Assembly (NCBI GenBank): GCA_023436225.1
Contig: JAEZKA010000035.1
Location: 1-64,000, forward strand
Reading direction: 5' to 3'
Length of the DNA stretch: 64,000 bases
From: Bacillota bacterium
GTDB lineage: Bacteria > Bacillota > Clostridia > Lachnospirales > Lachnospiraceae
Each line of letters begins with the position of its first letter. The first letter of the stretch is position 1. Positions 1-8,300 of this stretch are shown one piece after another. The position numbers were made by a program, and so were the translations under genes. A model generated the notes under the pieces. It was not told the origin of the DNA. It was given only the letters and a program-made list of their open reading frames with translations, and did not search any database.

Positions 1-118
1 ACAGCTTCCTTCAGATTTAGCCTCACGGCTAACACCCTTGCTGTTCAGCTATACACTTCCCACTACCTAGGTGTGTTAGGGACTTTCACCCTTAAGAGCC
101 CGCCCATGGCGGGCAAAC
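1..118 (-). mobile_element. Group IIC intron, 5' end (cut by window edge)
   Basis: Read on the minus strand, this stretch starts with GTTTGCCCGCCATGGG and continues with AGGGTGAAAGTCCCTAAC, AGCAAGGGTGT and ATCTGAAGGAAGC. These blocks follow, in order, the domain I sequence of bacterial class C group II introns such as the Oceanobacillus iheyensis intron (GTGTGCCCGGCATGGG, AGGGTGAGAGTCCC, GCAAGGGTGTC, AATCTGAAGGAAGC). The proposed 5' splice site is at 118. The rest of the intron, including any reverse transcriptase gene, would lie left of position 1. The intron begins immediately after the T-run of the csoR terminator, which is the favoured insertion site of this class. Whether it is intact cannot be judged from here. 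Confidence 0.85.
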
Positions 119-150
119 CAAAAAACGAGCATTTATCAATGCCCGTTCTT
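119..150 (-). terminator. Rho-independent terminator of the copA-copZ-csoR operon
   Basis: On the minus strand a 9-bp stem (139-147 with 124-132, one G-T pair) closes a 6-nt loop and is followed by a T-run at about 119-123. It lies about 40 nt after the csoR stop codon and directly abuts the group IIC intron start. Confidence 0.8.
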
Positions 151-189
151 CATATAAAATAGTGTCGTCTTATATTGAATTGATCTTAA

Positions 190-453
190 TTACTTTGTGA
201 GCTTATCTACAATACTTCTGATTTCCTGGAGCTTAACCTCTGCATTACCGCTCTCGATTGCTTCCTTCACGCACATATCGATGTGACCATGTAACACCTC
301 ACGGTTAACCTTATTCAGGATAGCCTCCGTGGCTATAATTTGATTCGAGATATCGATACAGTATCGATCCTCCTCTATCATATTCAGAATTCCGTCGATT
401 TGACCTCTTGCGGTCTTAAGAAGACGTATGACCTTTTCTCTATCCGCTCTCAC
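190..453 (-). CDS. csoR: CsoR-family copper-sensing transcriptional repressor
   Basis: This 87-residue protein is the usual CsoR length and all-helical type. Cys32, His57 and Cys61 reproduce the Cys-x24-His-x3-Cys spacing of the Cu(I) site of CsoR (Cys36/His61/Cys65 in Mycobacterium tuberculosis). By family knowledge it represses copper efflux genes until Cu(I) binds. The start is GTG, preceded by GGGGG; ATG codons a little upstream run into stops. It is the last gene of a minus-strand operon after copA and copZ, so it is probably autoregulated through the operator near 3221-3240. A related repressor (persulfide-sensing CstR) is less likely because of the copper neighbours and the His ligand. 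Confidence 0.93.
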   Translation of the reverse strand: MRADREKVIRLLKTARGQIDGILNMIEEDRYCIDISNQIIATEAILNKVNREVLHGHIDMCVKEAIESGNAEVKLQEIRSIVDKLTK

Positions 454-551
454 ACTAAACCCCCATTCTCTGCAAACATGCGAATTCTTATTAGAAAATT
501 TTTCAATATGGGCGGTATCACAAATTCATGCAATGATATGCCGATTGAAAA

Positions 552-779
552 CTATGAGAAAAGTCCCTTTTTATCGGTTATCCCTACCACTTCATAACCT
601 GCTTCTGTTACTGTATTGCGCAAGGTCTGCTCCGAGACTTCCTTCTTCAGATTGACAATGGCTCTGTTCTTCTTTAACTCTACCTTAGCCTCCACACCAT
701 CAATCGCATTCAATACCTTCTCAACTCTCGCCTGGCAATGTTCACAGGTCATACCCTTAATATCCATAATCTTCTTCAT
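552..779 (-). CDS. copZ: Copper chaperone, heavy-metal-associated domain protein
   Basis: A 75-residue single HMA domain with the metal site GMTCEHC near residues 9-15 (CxxC). CopZ-type chaperones carry Cu(I) in the cytoplasm and pass it to the P-type ATPase CopA or to the CsoR sensor. It lies between copA and csoR on the same strand. The start ATG follows AAGGAG. The C-terminal tail (about residues 66-75) goes slightly beyond the minimal fold. Function is assigned from the motif and the operon. Confidence 0.93.
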   Translation of the reverse strand: MKKIMDIKGMTCEHCQARVEKVLNAIDGVEAKVELKKNRAIVNLKKEVSEQTLRNTVTEAGYEVVGITDKKGLFS

Positions 780-869
780 ATTAATCTCCTTTTCATAGAC
801 TTATTAGTGTAATTCTATCAGGGAATTCATTCTCCCATATAACTTTAATTAATTCATTTCATAAAGAGC

Positions 870-923
870 TTAATCTCTTGCTGTTAATCTCTTACTTTAA
901 TCTCTTACCGTTAATCTCTTGCT
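870..923 (-). repeat. Short tandem repeat spanning the copA stop codon
   Basis: On the minus strand the last codons of copA plus its stop (GCAAGAGATTAA) are followed by three near-copies of the 13-14 base unit (GTAAGAGATTAA, GTAAGAGATTAA, GCAAGAGATTAA). Every copy contains a TAA. The array lies between copA and copZ and is probably replication slippage; no function is evident. Confidence 0.8.
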
Positions 924-3181
924 CGAAAGAACCGTAATCTTAGTGCATTTGACACAACGAACACCGAGCTCAAACTCATTGCCGCAGCTCCAAACATGGG
1001 ATTTAGCTTCCAACCGAGGGACAGATAGAATAGCCCAGCCGCCAGAGGGATTCCCATTGTGTTATAAAAAAATGCCCAGAAGAGGTTCTCTTTTATATTC
1101 CGAAGAGTTGCCTTGCTCAATTGGATCGCCGTCACGACATCCTGTAGATTACTCTTCATCAAAACCACATCTGCTGACTCAATTGCTACATCGGTGCCAG
1201 CTCCTATGGCAATGCCGACATCTGCTCTAGCTAAAGCAGGAGCATCATTAATTCCATCGCCAACCATGGCAACCTTATGTCCACCTTCCTGGAGCCTCCG
1301 TATCTCACTTTCCTTGTCCTGCGGAAGAACCTCCGCTACCACATAGTCGATAGCCAATTCCTTCTGAATTGCCGTAGCGGTCTGCTTGTTATCTCCTGTC
1401 AGCATAACTACATCAATTCCCATTCTTCGAAAAGCTTTGATTGCTTCTGGACTGGAGGTCTTAATCACATCAGCTACTGCGATCATTCCCAACAGCCTTT
1501 GATCCCTGGCAAAATAAAGAGGAGTCTTCCCCTCCAGTGCGAAGGTTTGTGCCTTTTGCTCAAAGCCGGTAATATCGACCTGTTTCTCTCTCATAAGCTT
1601 ATCATTACCAGCAATATATTGTTGGCTGTTCCATACCGCAATTATTCCTCTTCCGGATAATGCTTGAAAATCCTTAACCAAGTCAATGGACAGCATAAGC
1701 TCCTTTGCCCTTTCTACAATCGCTTCTGAGAGTGGATGCTCCGAAGGCTTCTCAATAGTGGCAGCGATTTGTATCAGCTCTTCATAGGATAACCCCTCTA
1801 CCGTTACCACATCGGTGACCTTTGGCTTTCCTTCGGTTATCGTTCCTGTCTTATCTAAGACAATCGTTCTAATCTGATGCAGTACCTCTAATGCTTCGGC
1901 AGATTTGAAAAGTATTCCGTGCTGCGCCCCTTTTCCTGTTCCTACCATGATTGCGACGGGGGTTGCCAACCCTAAAGCACAGGGGCAGGAAATAACCAGT
2001 ACTGCAATCCCGATGGATAGTGCAAATTCAAAAGAATAGCCAAGTAATAACCATACAATTGCCGAGGCGATTGCAATGAATATAACGGTTGGTACGAATA
2101 TTCCACTGATTCGATCTGCCAGCTTTGATATAGGTGCTTTGGAGGAGCTTGCTTCCTCCACCAGTTTAATAATCTGCGCAAGCGTTGTATCATTGCCGAC
2201 CTTCTGGGCTTGCATTGTAAAGTAACCGGATTTATTGATGGTAGCTGCTATAACCTTATCTCCGGATTGTTTTTCAACAGGAATGCTCTCACCGGTTAGG
2301 GCAGCCTGATCAACGGATGAGCTTCCTTCGATAATAACCCCGTCTACCGGTATGCTCTGTCCCGGACGAACTACAAGAATATCTCCGGCCACAACCTCAT
2401 CAATCGGTATCTCCAATTCTATCTCATTCCGCAATACAGTCGCTGTCTTCGGTGCCAGGTCTAGGAGCTTTTCGATTGCCTCCGAGGTCTTTCCCTTTGA
2501 TCTCGCCTCCAGATACTTTCCTAAGGTGATTAGAGCTAGAATCGTACCTGCTGATTCAAAATATAAATCGTGCATGTAATGCTTTGCCATTTCGATATCG
2601 CCATGACCTAATCCATAACCGATACGGTAGATGGCAAACAAACCGTAGAGTACAGCGGCCCCGGAACCAATAGCGATCAGAGAGTCCATATTAGGCGACC
2701 TATGCCATAGTGTCTTAAAGCCAATTTGATAATATTTGCGGTTTACATACATGATCGGTAATGTTAATAGGAGCTGGGTGAAGGCGAAGGTTATACCATT
2801 CTCTACTCCCATGATGAACATAGGGAGCGGAAATCCGAACATATGTCCCATGGAAAGATATAGAAGGGGTAATAAAAACACAAAGGACACGATGATTCTT
2901 GTCTTCATTTCCTTCTGCTCCTTCTCCACAGGACTTACCTTCTCGGTTATCTTCCTAGCGGCACTGTCTTTCACATACTCAGAAGCACCGTATCCGGCAG
3001 CGATAACTGCCTCTATAATCTTATCTTTATGAAGAACAGTCTCATCAAAATCGACACTCATACTGTTCGACAGTAAATTCACATTTACGGATTGAATCCC
3101 TTCCAGCTTTCCCACACTTCGCTCGACAGCTGCAGAACAGGCGGAACAGGACATGCCCGTAACATTAAATTTCTGATTCAT
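911..3181 (-). CDS. copA: Copper-exporting P1B-type ATPase
   Basis: A 756-residue heavy-metal P-type ATPase that pumps Cu(I) out of the cytoplasm at the cost of ATP. It has one N-terminal HMA domain with GMSCSAC (Cys12, Cys15), membrane segments starting near residue 95, the actuator motif TGES, the ion-binding CPC in the membrane helix (SCPCALGLATPV), the phosphorylation motif DKTGTIT, the P1B-specific SEHPLSEA, and GDGINDAPA. The length is normal for a one-HMA CopA. It is the first gene of copA-copZ-csoR, behind a consensus-like promoter and a CsoR-type palindrome. The CPC motif and HMA fit monovalent copper (or silver) rather than zinc or cadmium. Confidence 0.96.
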   Translation of the reverse strand: MNQKFNVTGMSCSACSAAVERSVGKLEGIQSVNVNLLSNSMSVDFDETVLHKDKIIEAVIAAGYGASEYVKDSAARKITEKVSPVEKEQKEMKTRIIVSFVFLLPLLYLSMGHMFGFPLPMFIMGVENGITFAFTQLLLTLPIMYVNRKYYQIGFKTLWHRSPNMDSLIAIGSGAAVLYGLFAIYRIGYGLGHGDIEMAKHYMHDLYFESAGTILALITLGKYLEARSKGKTSEAIEKLLDLAPKTATVLRNEIELEIPIDEVVAGDILVVRPGQSIPVDGVIIEGSSSVDQAALTGESIPVEKQSGDKVIAATINKSGYFTMQAQKVGNDTTLAQIIKLVEEASSSKAPISKLADRISGIFVPTVIFIAIASAIVWLLLGYSFEFALSIGIAVLVISCPCALGLATPVAIMVGTGKGAQHGILFKSAEALEVLHQIRTIVLDKTGTITEGKPKVTDVVTVEGLSYEELIQIAATIEKPSEHPLSEAIVERAKELMLSIDLVKDFQALSGRGIIAVWNSQQYIAGNDKLMREKQVDITGFEQKAQTFALEGKTPLYFARDQRLLGMIAVADVIKTSSPEAIKAFRRMGIDVVMLTGDNKQTATAIQKELAIDYVVAEVLPQDKESEIRRLQEGGHKVAMVGDGINDAPALARADVGIAIGAGTDVAIESADVVLMKSNLQDVVTAIQLSKATLRNIKENLFWAFFYNTMGIPLAAGLFYLSLGWKLNPMFGAAAMSLSSVFVVSNALRLRFFRARD

Positions 3182-3220
3182 ACTATCACTCCTCGTTGTT
3201 AGTGGATATCAGTTACTCCA

Positions 3221-3276
3221 CCCCACCCCAGGGGGGTGTGTAACATCATAATAATACAGGGATTGAAAAATGTCAA
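3221..3276 (-). promoter_or_regulatory. copA promoter with CsoR-type operator
   Basis: On the minus strand TTGACA (3276-3271) is separated by 17 bases from TATTAT (3253-3248), a near-consensus housekeeping promoter. Just downstream, overlapping the expected start of transcription, is the GC-rich inverted repeat ACCCCCCTGGGGT (about 3225-3237), which resembles CsoR operators (TACCC...GGGTA). It is the only such G/C-tract near the operon. The operator assignment is inferred from similarity and position. Confidence 0.8.
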
Positions 3277-3338
3277 TCCCCGATATTAGGCACAATGTAA
3301 TATTTTATACATCATAATTATTTGCAGAATTTATTTAT

Positions 3339-4691
3339 TCATTCATTTACAATTGTAATCTTGTCGCTGTCCCTCAGATTAATTAGACTACCCTCTGCTT
3401 CTTCCGACTCTCCCGTTATTCTGGTTTCTTTCCCTGTGGTAAGATCTGTCACAAGGATACCAACCTCCGTTTCTTTACTGCCTGCTGAATATTCCTGATA
3501 AATCCTATAGCGAAAGCCCTTATTCTCAAAGGTCAGATAATTGAGGTCCAGGCCCTCGTTATCTTCACCACCGCCGCGAAAATAATAGGAATATACGTAC
3601 TTACTCCAGGAATCCGCCTTCTTATCCGGATATACCAGTTCTAACTTATCCTTTGTACCAAAGCGGTACACTATATATTCCCGACTTTCTTTCTCTACAC
3701 AAACAGCTAGACGCTTCCTGGAAGCTTTAAGCGGAAAGCCGAATAATATCTCTTCATTAGTGGCACATAAATTATCGTTTAAATCATCTGAATTAATTCT
3801 ATCCTTGCTCACTTCGTCAGTGCTTTTTTCAGAAGGTGCAGACTCCTTCTTCACGGATGGTTTTCCTGCAAGAGCCTCTTTAAAATCTTCCCAAACACCT
3901 GAATCGTTCTTTATATATTCCTTGATGTTTGCCAAGTTCACTTCAAATAAGGCATAATCACCAATCGCATGAGGAACCGCCAGATTAAATCCTATGGTAT
4001 TCCCGGTAAAATAAGTAAACATACTATAATAATTCGTTGAATTATCAGCTTGTGAAAAAGCAGAGGAGTCTTGTACCGACAGATCAGCATCCAAAAAATC
4101 CTCAAGCTCTGCGCTATTCTCCAGGGGGCCCGCATAGCTACTGAATTCCCTCATTATTTTGGCAAAATCTTCATCGACTGTAATTACGTCCGATAATCTT
4201 ACCCGTTTCCCATTCTCGAGGTCAATGTTGAGTGTGGTGTAATTATTATTTGGGTGTGCCGCTCCTTCTGCATAGTAATACATATAATACCGGAGACTTA
4301 GCATTCTGCCACCCTTCCAGGGAACATCATAAGATAGTTCAATCGTAACATCGTCTTTCTTAAAATATTTGATAAAATCCATGGTCGCTTCTTCTATCAA
4401 TCGGTTGATTGTATTCTGCTTATCAGCATCCGATAAACCGCTGATCTGAGGATAGAATCCGGTAATCCTATCTCCCATATCAAGCTTAACCTTGGTAATC
4501 TCATAATCTGTTGAGAACGTCTCGTTTGCTGTTACCGTGGGGGAAGCTCCGGGTTCTATCCCAGGGACTTGCGTAGGAGCTGTGGTCACTGTATCATTCT
4601 TTCCCATCGTATTATCTTTCTCCGGCTTCCGGCAGGCTGTCATTCCAGTCAGGACAATCATCACAAAGATCCATATTATAAACCGTTTCAT
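3339..4691 (-). CDS. Lipoprotein with DUF4163/DUF3298-like (RsiV-type) domain
   Basis: A 450-residue exported lipoprotein: a lipoprotein signal peptide ends in LTGMTAC with Cys20 as the lipidated residue, followed by a low-complexity Asn/Thr/Pro linker. Residues about 65-260 resemble the DUF4163 plus DUF3298 arrangement found in RsiV and PdaC, including the region rich in Tyr around YYMYYYAEGAAHPNNN and a following Leu-Ser-Asp-Val segment. A second part (about 300-450) is predicted beta-rich and I do not recognise it. No anti-sigma helix or deacetylase domain is present, so it is probably an extracytoplasmic binding or sensing protein of unknown role. It stands alone between the copper operon and dapL. 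Confidence 0.7.
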   Translation of the reverse strand: MKRFIIWIFVMIVLTGMTACRKPEKDNTMGKNDTVTTAPTQVPGIEPGASPTVTANETFSTDYEITKVKLDMGDRITGFYPQISGLSDADKQNTINRLIEEATMDFIKYFKKDDVTIELSYDVPWKGGRMLSLRYYMYYYAEGAAHPNNNYTTLNIDLENGKRVRLSDVITVDEDFAKIMREFSSYAGPLENSAELEDFLDADLSVQDSSAFSQADNSTNYYSMFTYFTGNTIGFNLAVPHAIGDYALFEVNLANIKEYIKNDSGVWEDFKEALAGKPSVKKESAPSEKSTDEVSKDRINSDDLNDNLCATNEEILFGFPLKASRKRLAVCVEKESREYIVYRFGTKDKLELVYPDKKADSWSKYVYSYYFRGGGEDNEGLDLNYLTFENKGFRYRIYQEYSAGSKETEVGILVTDLTTGKETRITGESEEAEGSLINLRDSDKITIVNE

Positions 4692-5092
4692 AGCTATCTC
4701 CCATTCCTTAATTCGCTTTAAGTTATTTATTTCTATCTTTACGCTTGCGTAATACCGTAATATTCCTAATTCTTTATCGCTATATCATTCTAGCATACAC
4801 TTTTTTCTATGTCTATCGATCTGACCGGAAAAGCGATCCACTTAAGAAATCCATAAAAATAAGGCCACATAAGATACCGGTATCCTACATAGCCCTCATT
4901 CATTTATTAAAATTTCAACCTGGTATCCGTTTCAGGATCCATATAGTCAAACATGTCAGCTTTGTATCCGTTTTTCGAAGCATACAATCACAAATATAGC
5001 TTTGGATCCGTTTCATGAAGCATACAATCAAGATGTGATCTTAGCATACTTAATAAGCCAGAAATTATGCTCTGAAATGTTACGAACCTGTA
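4692..5092. repeat. 401-bp non-coding stretch with three ~41-bp imperfect direct repeats
   Basis: Nothing codes convincingly here. The right half holds three tandem, diverged copies of a 40-41 base unit. The core TATCCGTTT (GATCCGTTT in the third copy) recurs at about 4923, 4964 and 5004, and copies two and three share GAAGCATACAATCA. The repeats end about 60 bases past the dapL stop codon. No clear terminator hairpin was seen. The repeat may act in the 3' region of dapL or simply be an unstable tandem duplication. Confidence 0.7.
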
Positions 5093-6307
5093 TTACAGCT
5101 TCTTAATTCTCTCAATCGCTTCCAGTGTACTTTCATAAGTACCAAAGGCAGTTAATCTGAAGTAACCTTCACCACTGGGACCAAATCCGGAACCGGGGGT
5201 TCCAACGACATTTGCTTTGGTTAAGAGATAATCGAAGAATTCCCAGGAGGTCATCCCCTTCGGAACCTCAAGCCAGATATAAGGAGCGTTCACACCGCCG
5301 GATACAGCGTAGCCTGCAGAATGTAAGCCTTCTCGAATCACCTTGGCATTGTTCATGTAATATGCTATCTGCTCTTTGGTCTGCTTCTTGCCTTCCTCTG
5401 TATAGATTGCAGCTCCGGCAAATTGTGTAATATAAGGAGCCCCGTTAAACTTGGTTCCATGTCTTCTTGCCCATAGGCTGTTCAGGGACACATCACCGCA
5501 CTTTAATTCCTTCGGAACCACCGTAAAACCAAGTCTTGTTCCGGTGAAGCCTGCATTCTTCGAAAAGCTGCGAAGCTCAATCGCACAGGTCTTTGCCCCA
5601 TCACACTCATAGATTGAATGAGGAACATTCTCTTCCGAGATATATGCTTCATAGGCTGCATCATAAATAATAACCGCACCCACCTTGTTCGCATAATCAA
5701 CCCATTTCTGAAGAGCATCCTTCTCAATGGTAGAGCCTGTTGGATTATTCGGAAAACAAAGGTATATCATGTCCGGTGTTTCAGTTGGAAGCTCCGGTGC
5801 GAAATGATTCTCTTTCGTACAAGGCATATAGATCACATTGGACCATTTTCCGCTGTCAGCAAGATATTCTCCTGTCCTGCCTGCCATTACATTCGAATCT
5901 ACATAAACCGGATAGACTGGGTCACATACCGCAATTTTATTACTTGAGTCAAAAATCTCTTGGATATTGCCGGAGTCACTCTTCGCTCCGTCACTAATAA
6001 ATATCTCATCAATGGAGATATCCACACCACGGGTCTTGAAATCATGGTCCGCGATCGCCTTACGCAAAAATTCATAACCGAGGTCTGGAGCATATCCCTT
6101 AAAGGTATCCTTTACACCCATATGATCGACTGCAGTATGAAGTGCGCCGATTACTGCCGGTGCTAACGGAAGAGTAACATCACCGATACCAAGACGGATG
6201 ATCTTCTTATCCGGATTTGCCTCGCTATATTCCTTTACCTTCCTTCCTATAGTAGAAAATAGATAACTGCCCGGTAACTTCAGATAATTCTCATTAATCT
6301 TGAACAT
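5093..6307 (-). CDS. dapL: LL-diaminopimelate aminotransferase
   Basis: A 404-residue class I/II PLP aminotransferase that converts tetrahydrodipicolinate directly to LL-2,6-diaminopimelate using glutamate, bypassing the acylated dapD/C/E steps. The N-terminus (KINENYLKLPGSYLF, then IRLGIGDVTLPL) and the block RSFSKNAGFTGTRLG, whose Lys binds PLP, are characteristic of DapL, and the length matches the family. dapF, which uses its product, lies upstream on the same strand with a 234-bp gap, so the two may have separate promoters. The gap contains a TATAAT near a duplicated ATAGGAAAG, but no convincing -35 box. Confidence 0.95.
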   Translation of the reverse strand: MFKINENYLKLPGSYLFSTIGRKVKEYSEANPDKKIIRLGIGDVTLPLAPAVIGALHTAVDHMGVKDTFKGYAPDLGYEFLRKAIADHDFKTRGVDISIDEIFISDGAKSDSGNIQEIFDSSNKIAVCDPVYPVYVDSNVMAGRTGEYLADSGKWSNVIYMPCTKENHFAPELPTETPDMIYLCFPNNPTGSTIEKDALQKWVDYANKVGAVIIYDAAYEAYISEENVPHSIYECDGAKTCAIELRSFSKNAGFTGTRLGFTVVPKELKCGDVSLNSLWARRHGTKFNGAPYITQFAGAAIYTEEGKKQTKEQIAYYMNNAKVIREGLHSAGYAVSGGVNAPYIWLEVPKGMTSWEFFDYLLTKANVVGTPGSGFGPSGEGYFRLTAFGTYESTLEAIERIKKL

Positions 6308-6541
6308 ATATCAAACCAACCTTTCCGATAGAACATCATCCCTATTACTAAGCTCTGACATCCTCTTAAGTTTTATTATATTTATAACCTAAAATGCAAC
6401 ATTATACAAGATGATTTTAAACAGATATTATACTTTCCTATAACCTTTCCTATAAAAGCCGTATTATACGACCAAAACATTATAAATTTGGATAAAAGTA
6501 CAATTATATCGATGAAAGAAACGATGGATTACTGTTATTTA

Positions 6542-7375
6542 TTATAGGTCTATCTCACCGTCAAATACCTTCACTGCCGGACCTGTCATGAATACCGTAT
6601 TTTGCTTCTCATCGTATCTTATCTTCAGATCTCCACCTAACAAGCTTACTGTAACCTCATGATCGGTATAGCCATTCAGAATACAAGCCACAACACTGGC
6701 ACAGGCGCCGGTTCCACAGGCTAGAGTCTCTCCAGAGCCACGCTCCCATACACGCATCTTAATGTGTTTGCGGTCGATTACCTGAATGAATTCGGTATTC
6801 ACTCTCTCCGGAAAAATCTCATGATGCTCGAATTTCGGCCCAATCACCTCAAGAAGCAAAGAATCGGTATCTTCAACGAATACGACGGCATGAGGATTCC
6901 CCATCGATACACAGGTAATCTCATAGCTCTGATTCCCTACGGCAATCGGCTCTTTGATCAGCATTTCCTTTTCGGAAATCACAGGGATTAATGCTGCCTG
7001 AGTGATCGGCGTACCCATATCCACTGTGACCCAGGTTACCTTGCCATCCTCAACCGTTAAATCCAATACCTTAATCCCGCTTAGAGTTTCGATTTTAAGC
7101 TGCTTTTTATCTGTTAAACCATAATCATAGACATACTTTGCCACGCAACGGATACCGTTACCACACATTTTTCCGCTGGAGCCGTCATTGTTATACATAT
7201 CCATATAAAAATCCGCTATCTGCGAAGGTCTGATTAGGATCAGACCGTCTGAACCAATTCCAAAGTGTCTGTCACTTACCTTAATCGCTGTCTCCGGGAT
7301 ATTGTCGATCAGCTCCTTTGTACAATCGACATAGACATAATCATTGCCGCACCCCTGCATCTTTGTAAATTTCAT
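6542..7375 (-). CDS. dapF: Diaminopimelate epimerase
   Basis: A 277-residue cofactor-independent racemase that interconverts LL- and meso-diaminopimelate, the last shared step for lysine and peptidoglycan. Both catalytic cysteines are seen in their family contexts: MCGNGIRC near residue 75 and ACGTGACAS near 220. The N-terminus (FTKMQGCGNDYVYVD) is typical. It precedes dapL on the same strand, which supports a DapL-type lysine route. The upstream region is shared with hairpins at 7612-7680; no lysine riboswitch was recognised there. Confidence 0.96.
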   Translation of the reverse strand: MKFTKMQGCGNDYVYVDCTKELIDNIPETAIKVSDRHFGIGSDGLILIRPSQIADFYMDMYNNDGSSGKMCGNGIRCVAKYVYDYGLTDKKQLKIETLSGIKVLDLTVEDGKVTWVTVDMGTPITQAALIPVISEKEMLIKEPIAVGNQSYEITCVSMGNPHAVVFVEDTDSLLLEVIGPKFEHHEIFPERVNTEFIQVIDRKHIKMRVWERGSGETLACGTGACASVVACILNGYTDHEVTVSLLGGDLKIRYDEKQNTVFMTGPAVKVFDGEIDL

Positions 7376-7611
7376 AACAATACCAACCTTTCTTTTTACA
7401 GTTTAGTTACTGTATGAAAATAAATTTTCATAATATTTCATCGGAAATTTTAATGATTGATATTATAACAAAAACAAGACTGCTGGTAAAGATATCTTTT
7501 TCTATACAGCACAAAACACATGATAATAAGCACTTTCTTCGATTAAATAATCAGATGCGGGTTACAAAGCAACCACTTCCTATCTGCGAGGTGCACATCC
7601 TTAGCGGAGCG

Positions 7612-7647
7612 TTTTATCGTATGGAAGCAATTTTCTATACGATAAAA
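7612..7647. repeat. Inverted repeat next to the ANTAR-gene terminator
   Basis: An 11-bp perfect inverted repeat (7612-7622 TTTTATCGTAT with 7637-7647 ATACGATAAAA) lies immediately beyond the terminator hairpin, inside the 329-bp gap between dapF and the ANTAR gene. The rest of that gap (7376-7611) shows no gene; it would be the dapF leader and promoter region. Function is unknown. Confidence 0.6.
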
Positions 7648-7680
7648 AAGCTTATACATTCCTTTACAGAATATATAAGC
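7644..7680 (-). terminator. Terminator after the glnA-ANTAR pair
   Basis: On the minus strand, arms at 7669-7680 and 7650-7661 (GCTTATATATTC with GAATGTATAAGC) form a stem followed by six Ts. It lies about 25 nt after the stop of the ANTAR gene. Confidence 0.75.
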
Positions 7681-7704
7681 CTCAAAGCAGTAATATCATA
7701 TTGA

Positions 7705-8250
7705 TTAGTGATAAAACATCTTAAGAACCATCTCAGACATCTCTACCAGATTCGTGCCACTGTCCATACTTGTCTTTTGAAGATAACGATGTGCTTCTTC
7801 TTCACTCATATTATTTCGATCCATCAATATCAGCTTAGCCTTTTTAATCATTGCCTTTTCCTCTTCCGATCGTTCCTTTGGTCTATCCTTTTCCTTCTTC
7901 TTCCGACGCTGATACTGATATGACATCATCTGAAGAGTATTAAGTAAATCATGGGTTTTAATCGGCATTGGTAAACAGACGATATTATTCTGACAAAATT
8001 CTAGCTTCTCAGGAGAAGCAATCATTAGCATTTCAAAACCTTTCGGTAGGTAATTATAAAGCTCACTAAAATGCATATCTGAAAATCGATAACCACAAAC
8101 AACGATTCCTTCATCCAAATCATTGGCATGACTGACTATCTGAGAACCTAAGGTACAGGAGTCGCTGACATTATATCCATTTCTTATTAATAGATTCTTA
8201 ATACTGTTTGCATCTTCCAGCTTTGGGAATCCCACTATTATACTAAACAC
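7705..8250 (-). CDS. ANTAR-domain RNA-binding antiterminator with degenerate receiver
   Basis: A 181-residue protein. Residues about 1-105 resemble a response-regulator receiver fold but lack an obvious phospho-acceptor Asp after the third strand (IVVCGYRF) and the conserved Lys-Pro (here LPMPIK), so it is probably not phosphorylated. A basic coiled segment (about 112-125) leads into an ANTAR domain (about 125-181: EEKAMIKKAKLILMDRN, then SEEEAHRYLQKTSMD). ANTAR proteins bind paired RNA hairpins and prevent termination. The start is GTG with GGAGGTG eight bases upstream; an overlapping ATG is out of frame. It follows glnA by 50 bp on the same strand, which suggests it regulates nitrogen assimilation through the glnA leader. 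Confidence 0.88.
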   Translation of the reverse strand: MFSIIVGFPKLEDANSIKNLLIRNGYNVSDSCTLGSQIVSHANDLDEGIVVCGYRFSDMHFSELYNYLPKGFEMLMIASPEKLEFCQNNIVCLPMPIKTHDLLNTLQMMSYQYQRRKKKEKDRPKERSEEEKAMIKKAKLILMDRNNMSEEEAHRYLQKTSMDSGTNLVEMSEMVLKMFYH

Positions 8251-8300
8251 ATCTGTTCACCTCCGTTCTCTCATCTTAATATATAACGTGAAGTAACAGA

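Noticed and set aside
7561..7620. A GAGGTGC sequence suggesting a lysine riboswitch near dapF
   Set aside because: It is on the plus strand, facing away from dapF, and the other conserved L-box blocks are missing.
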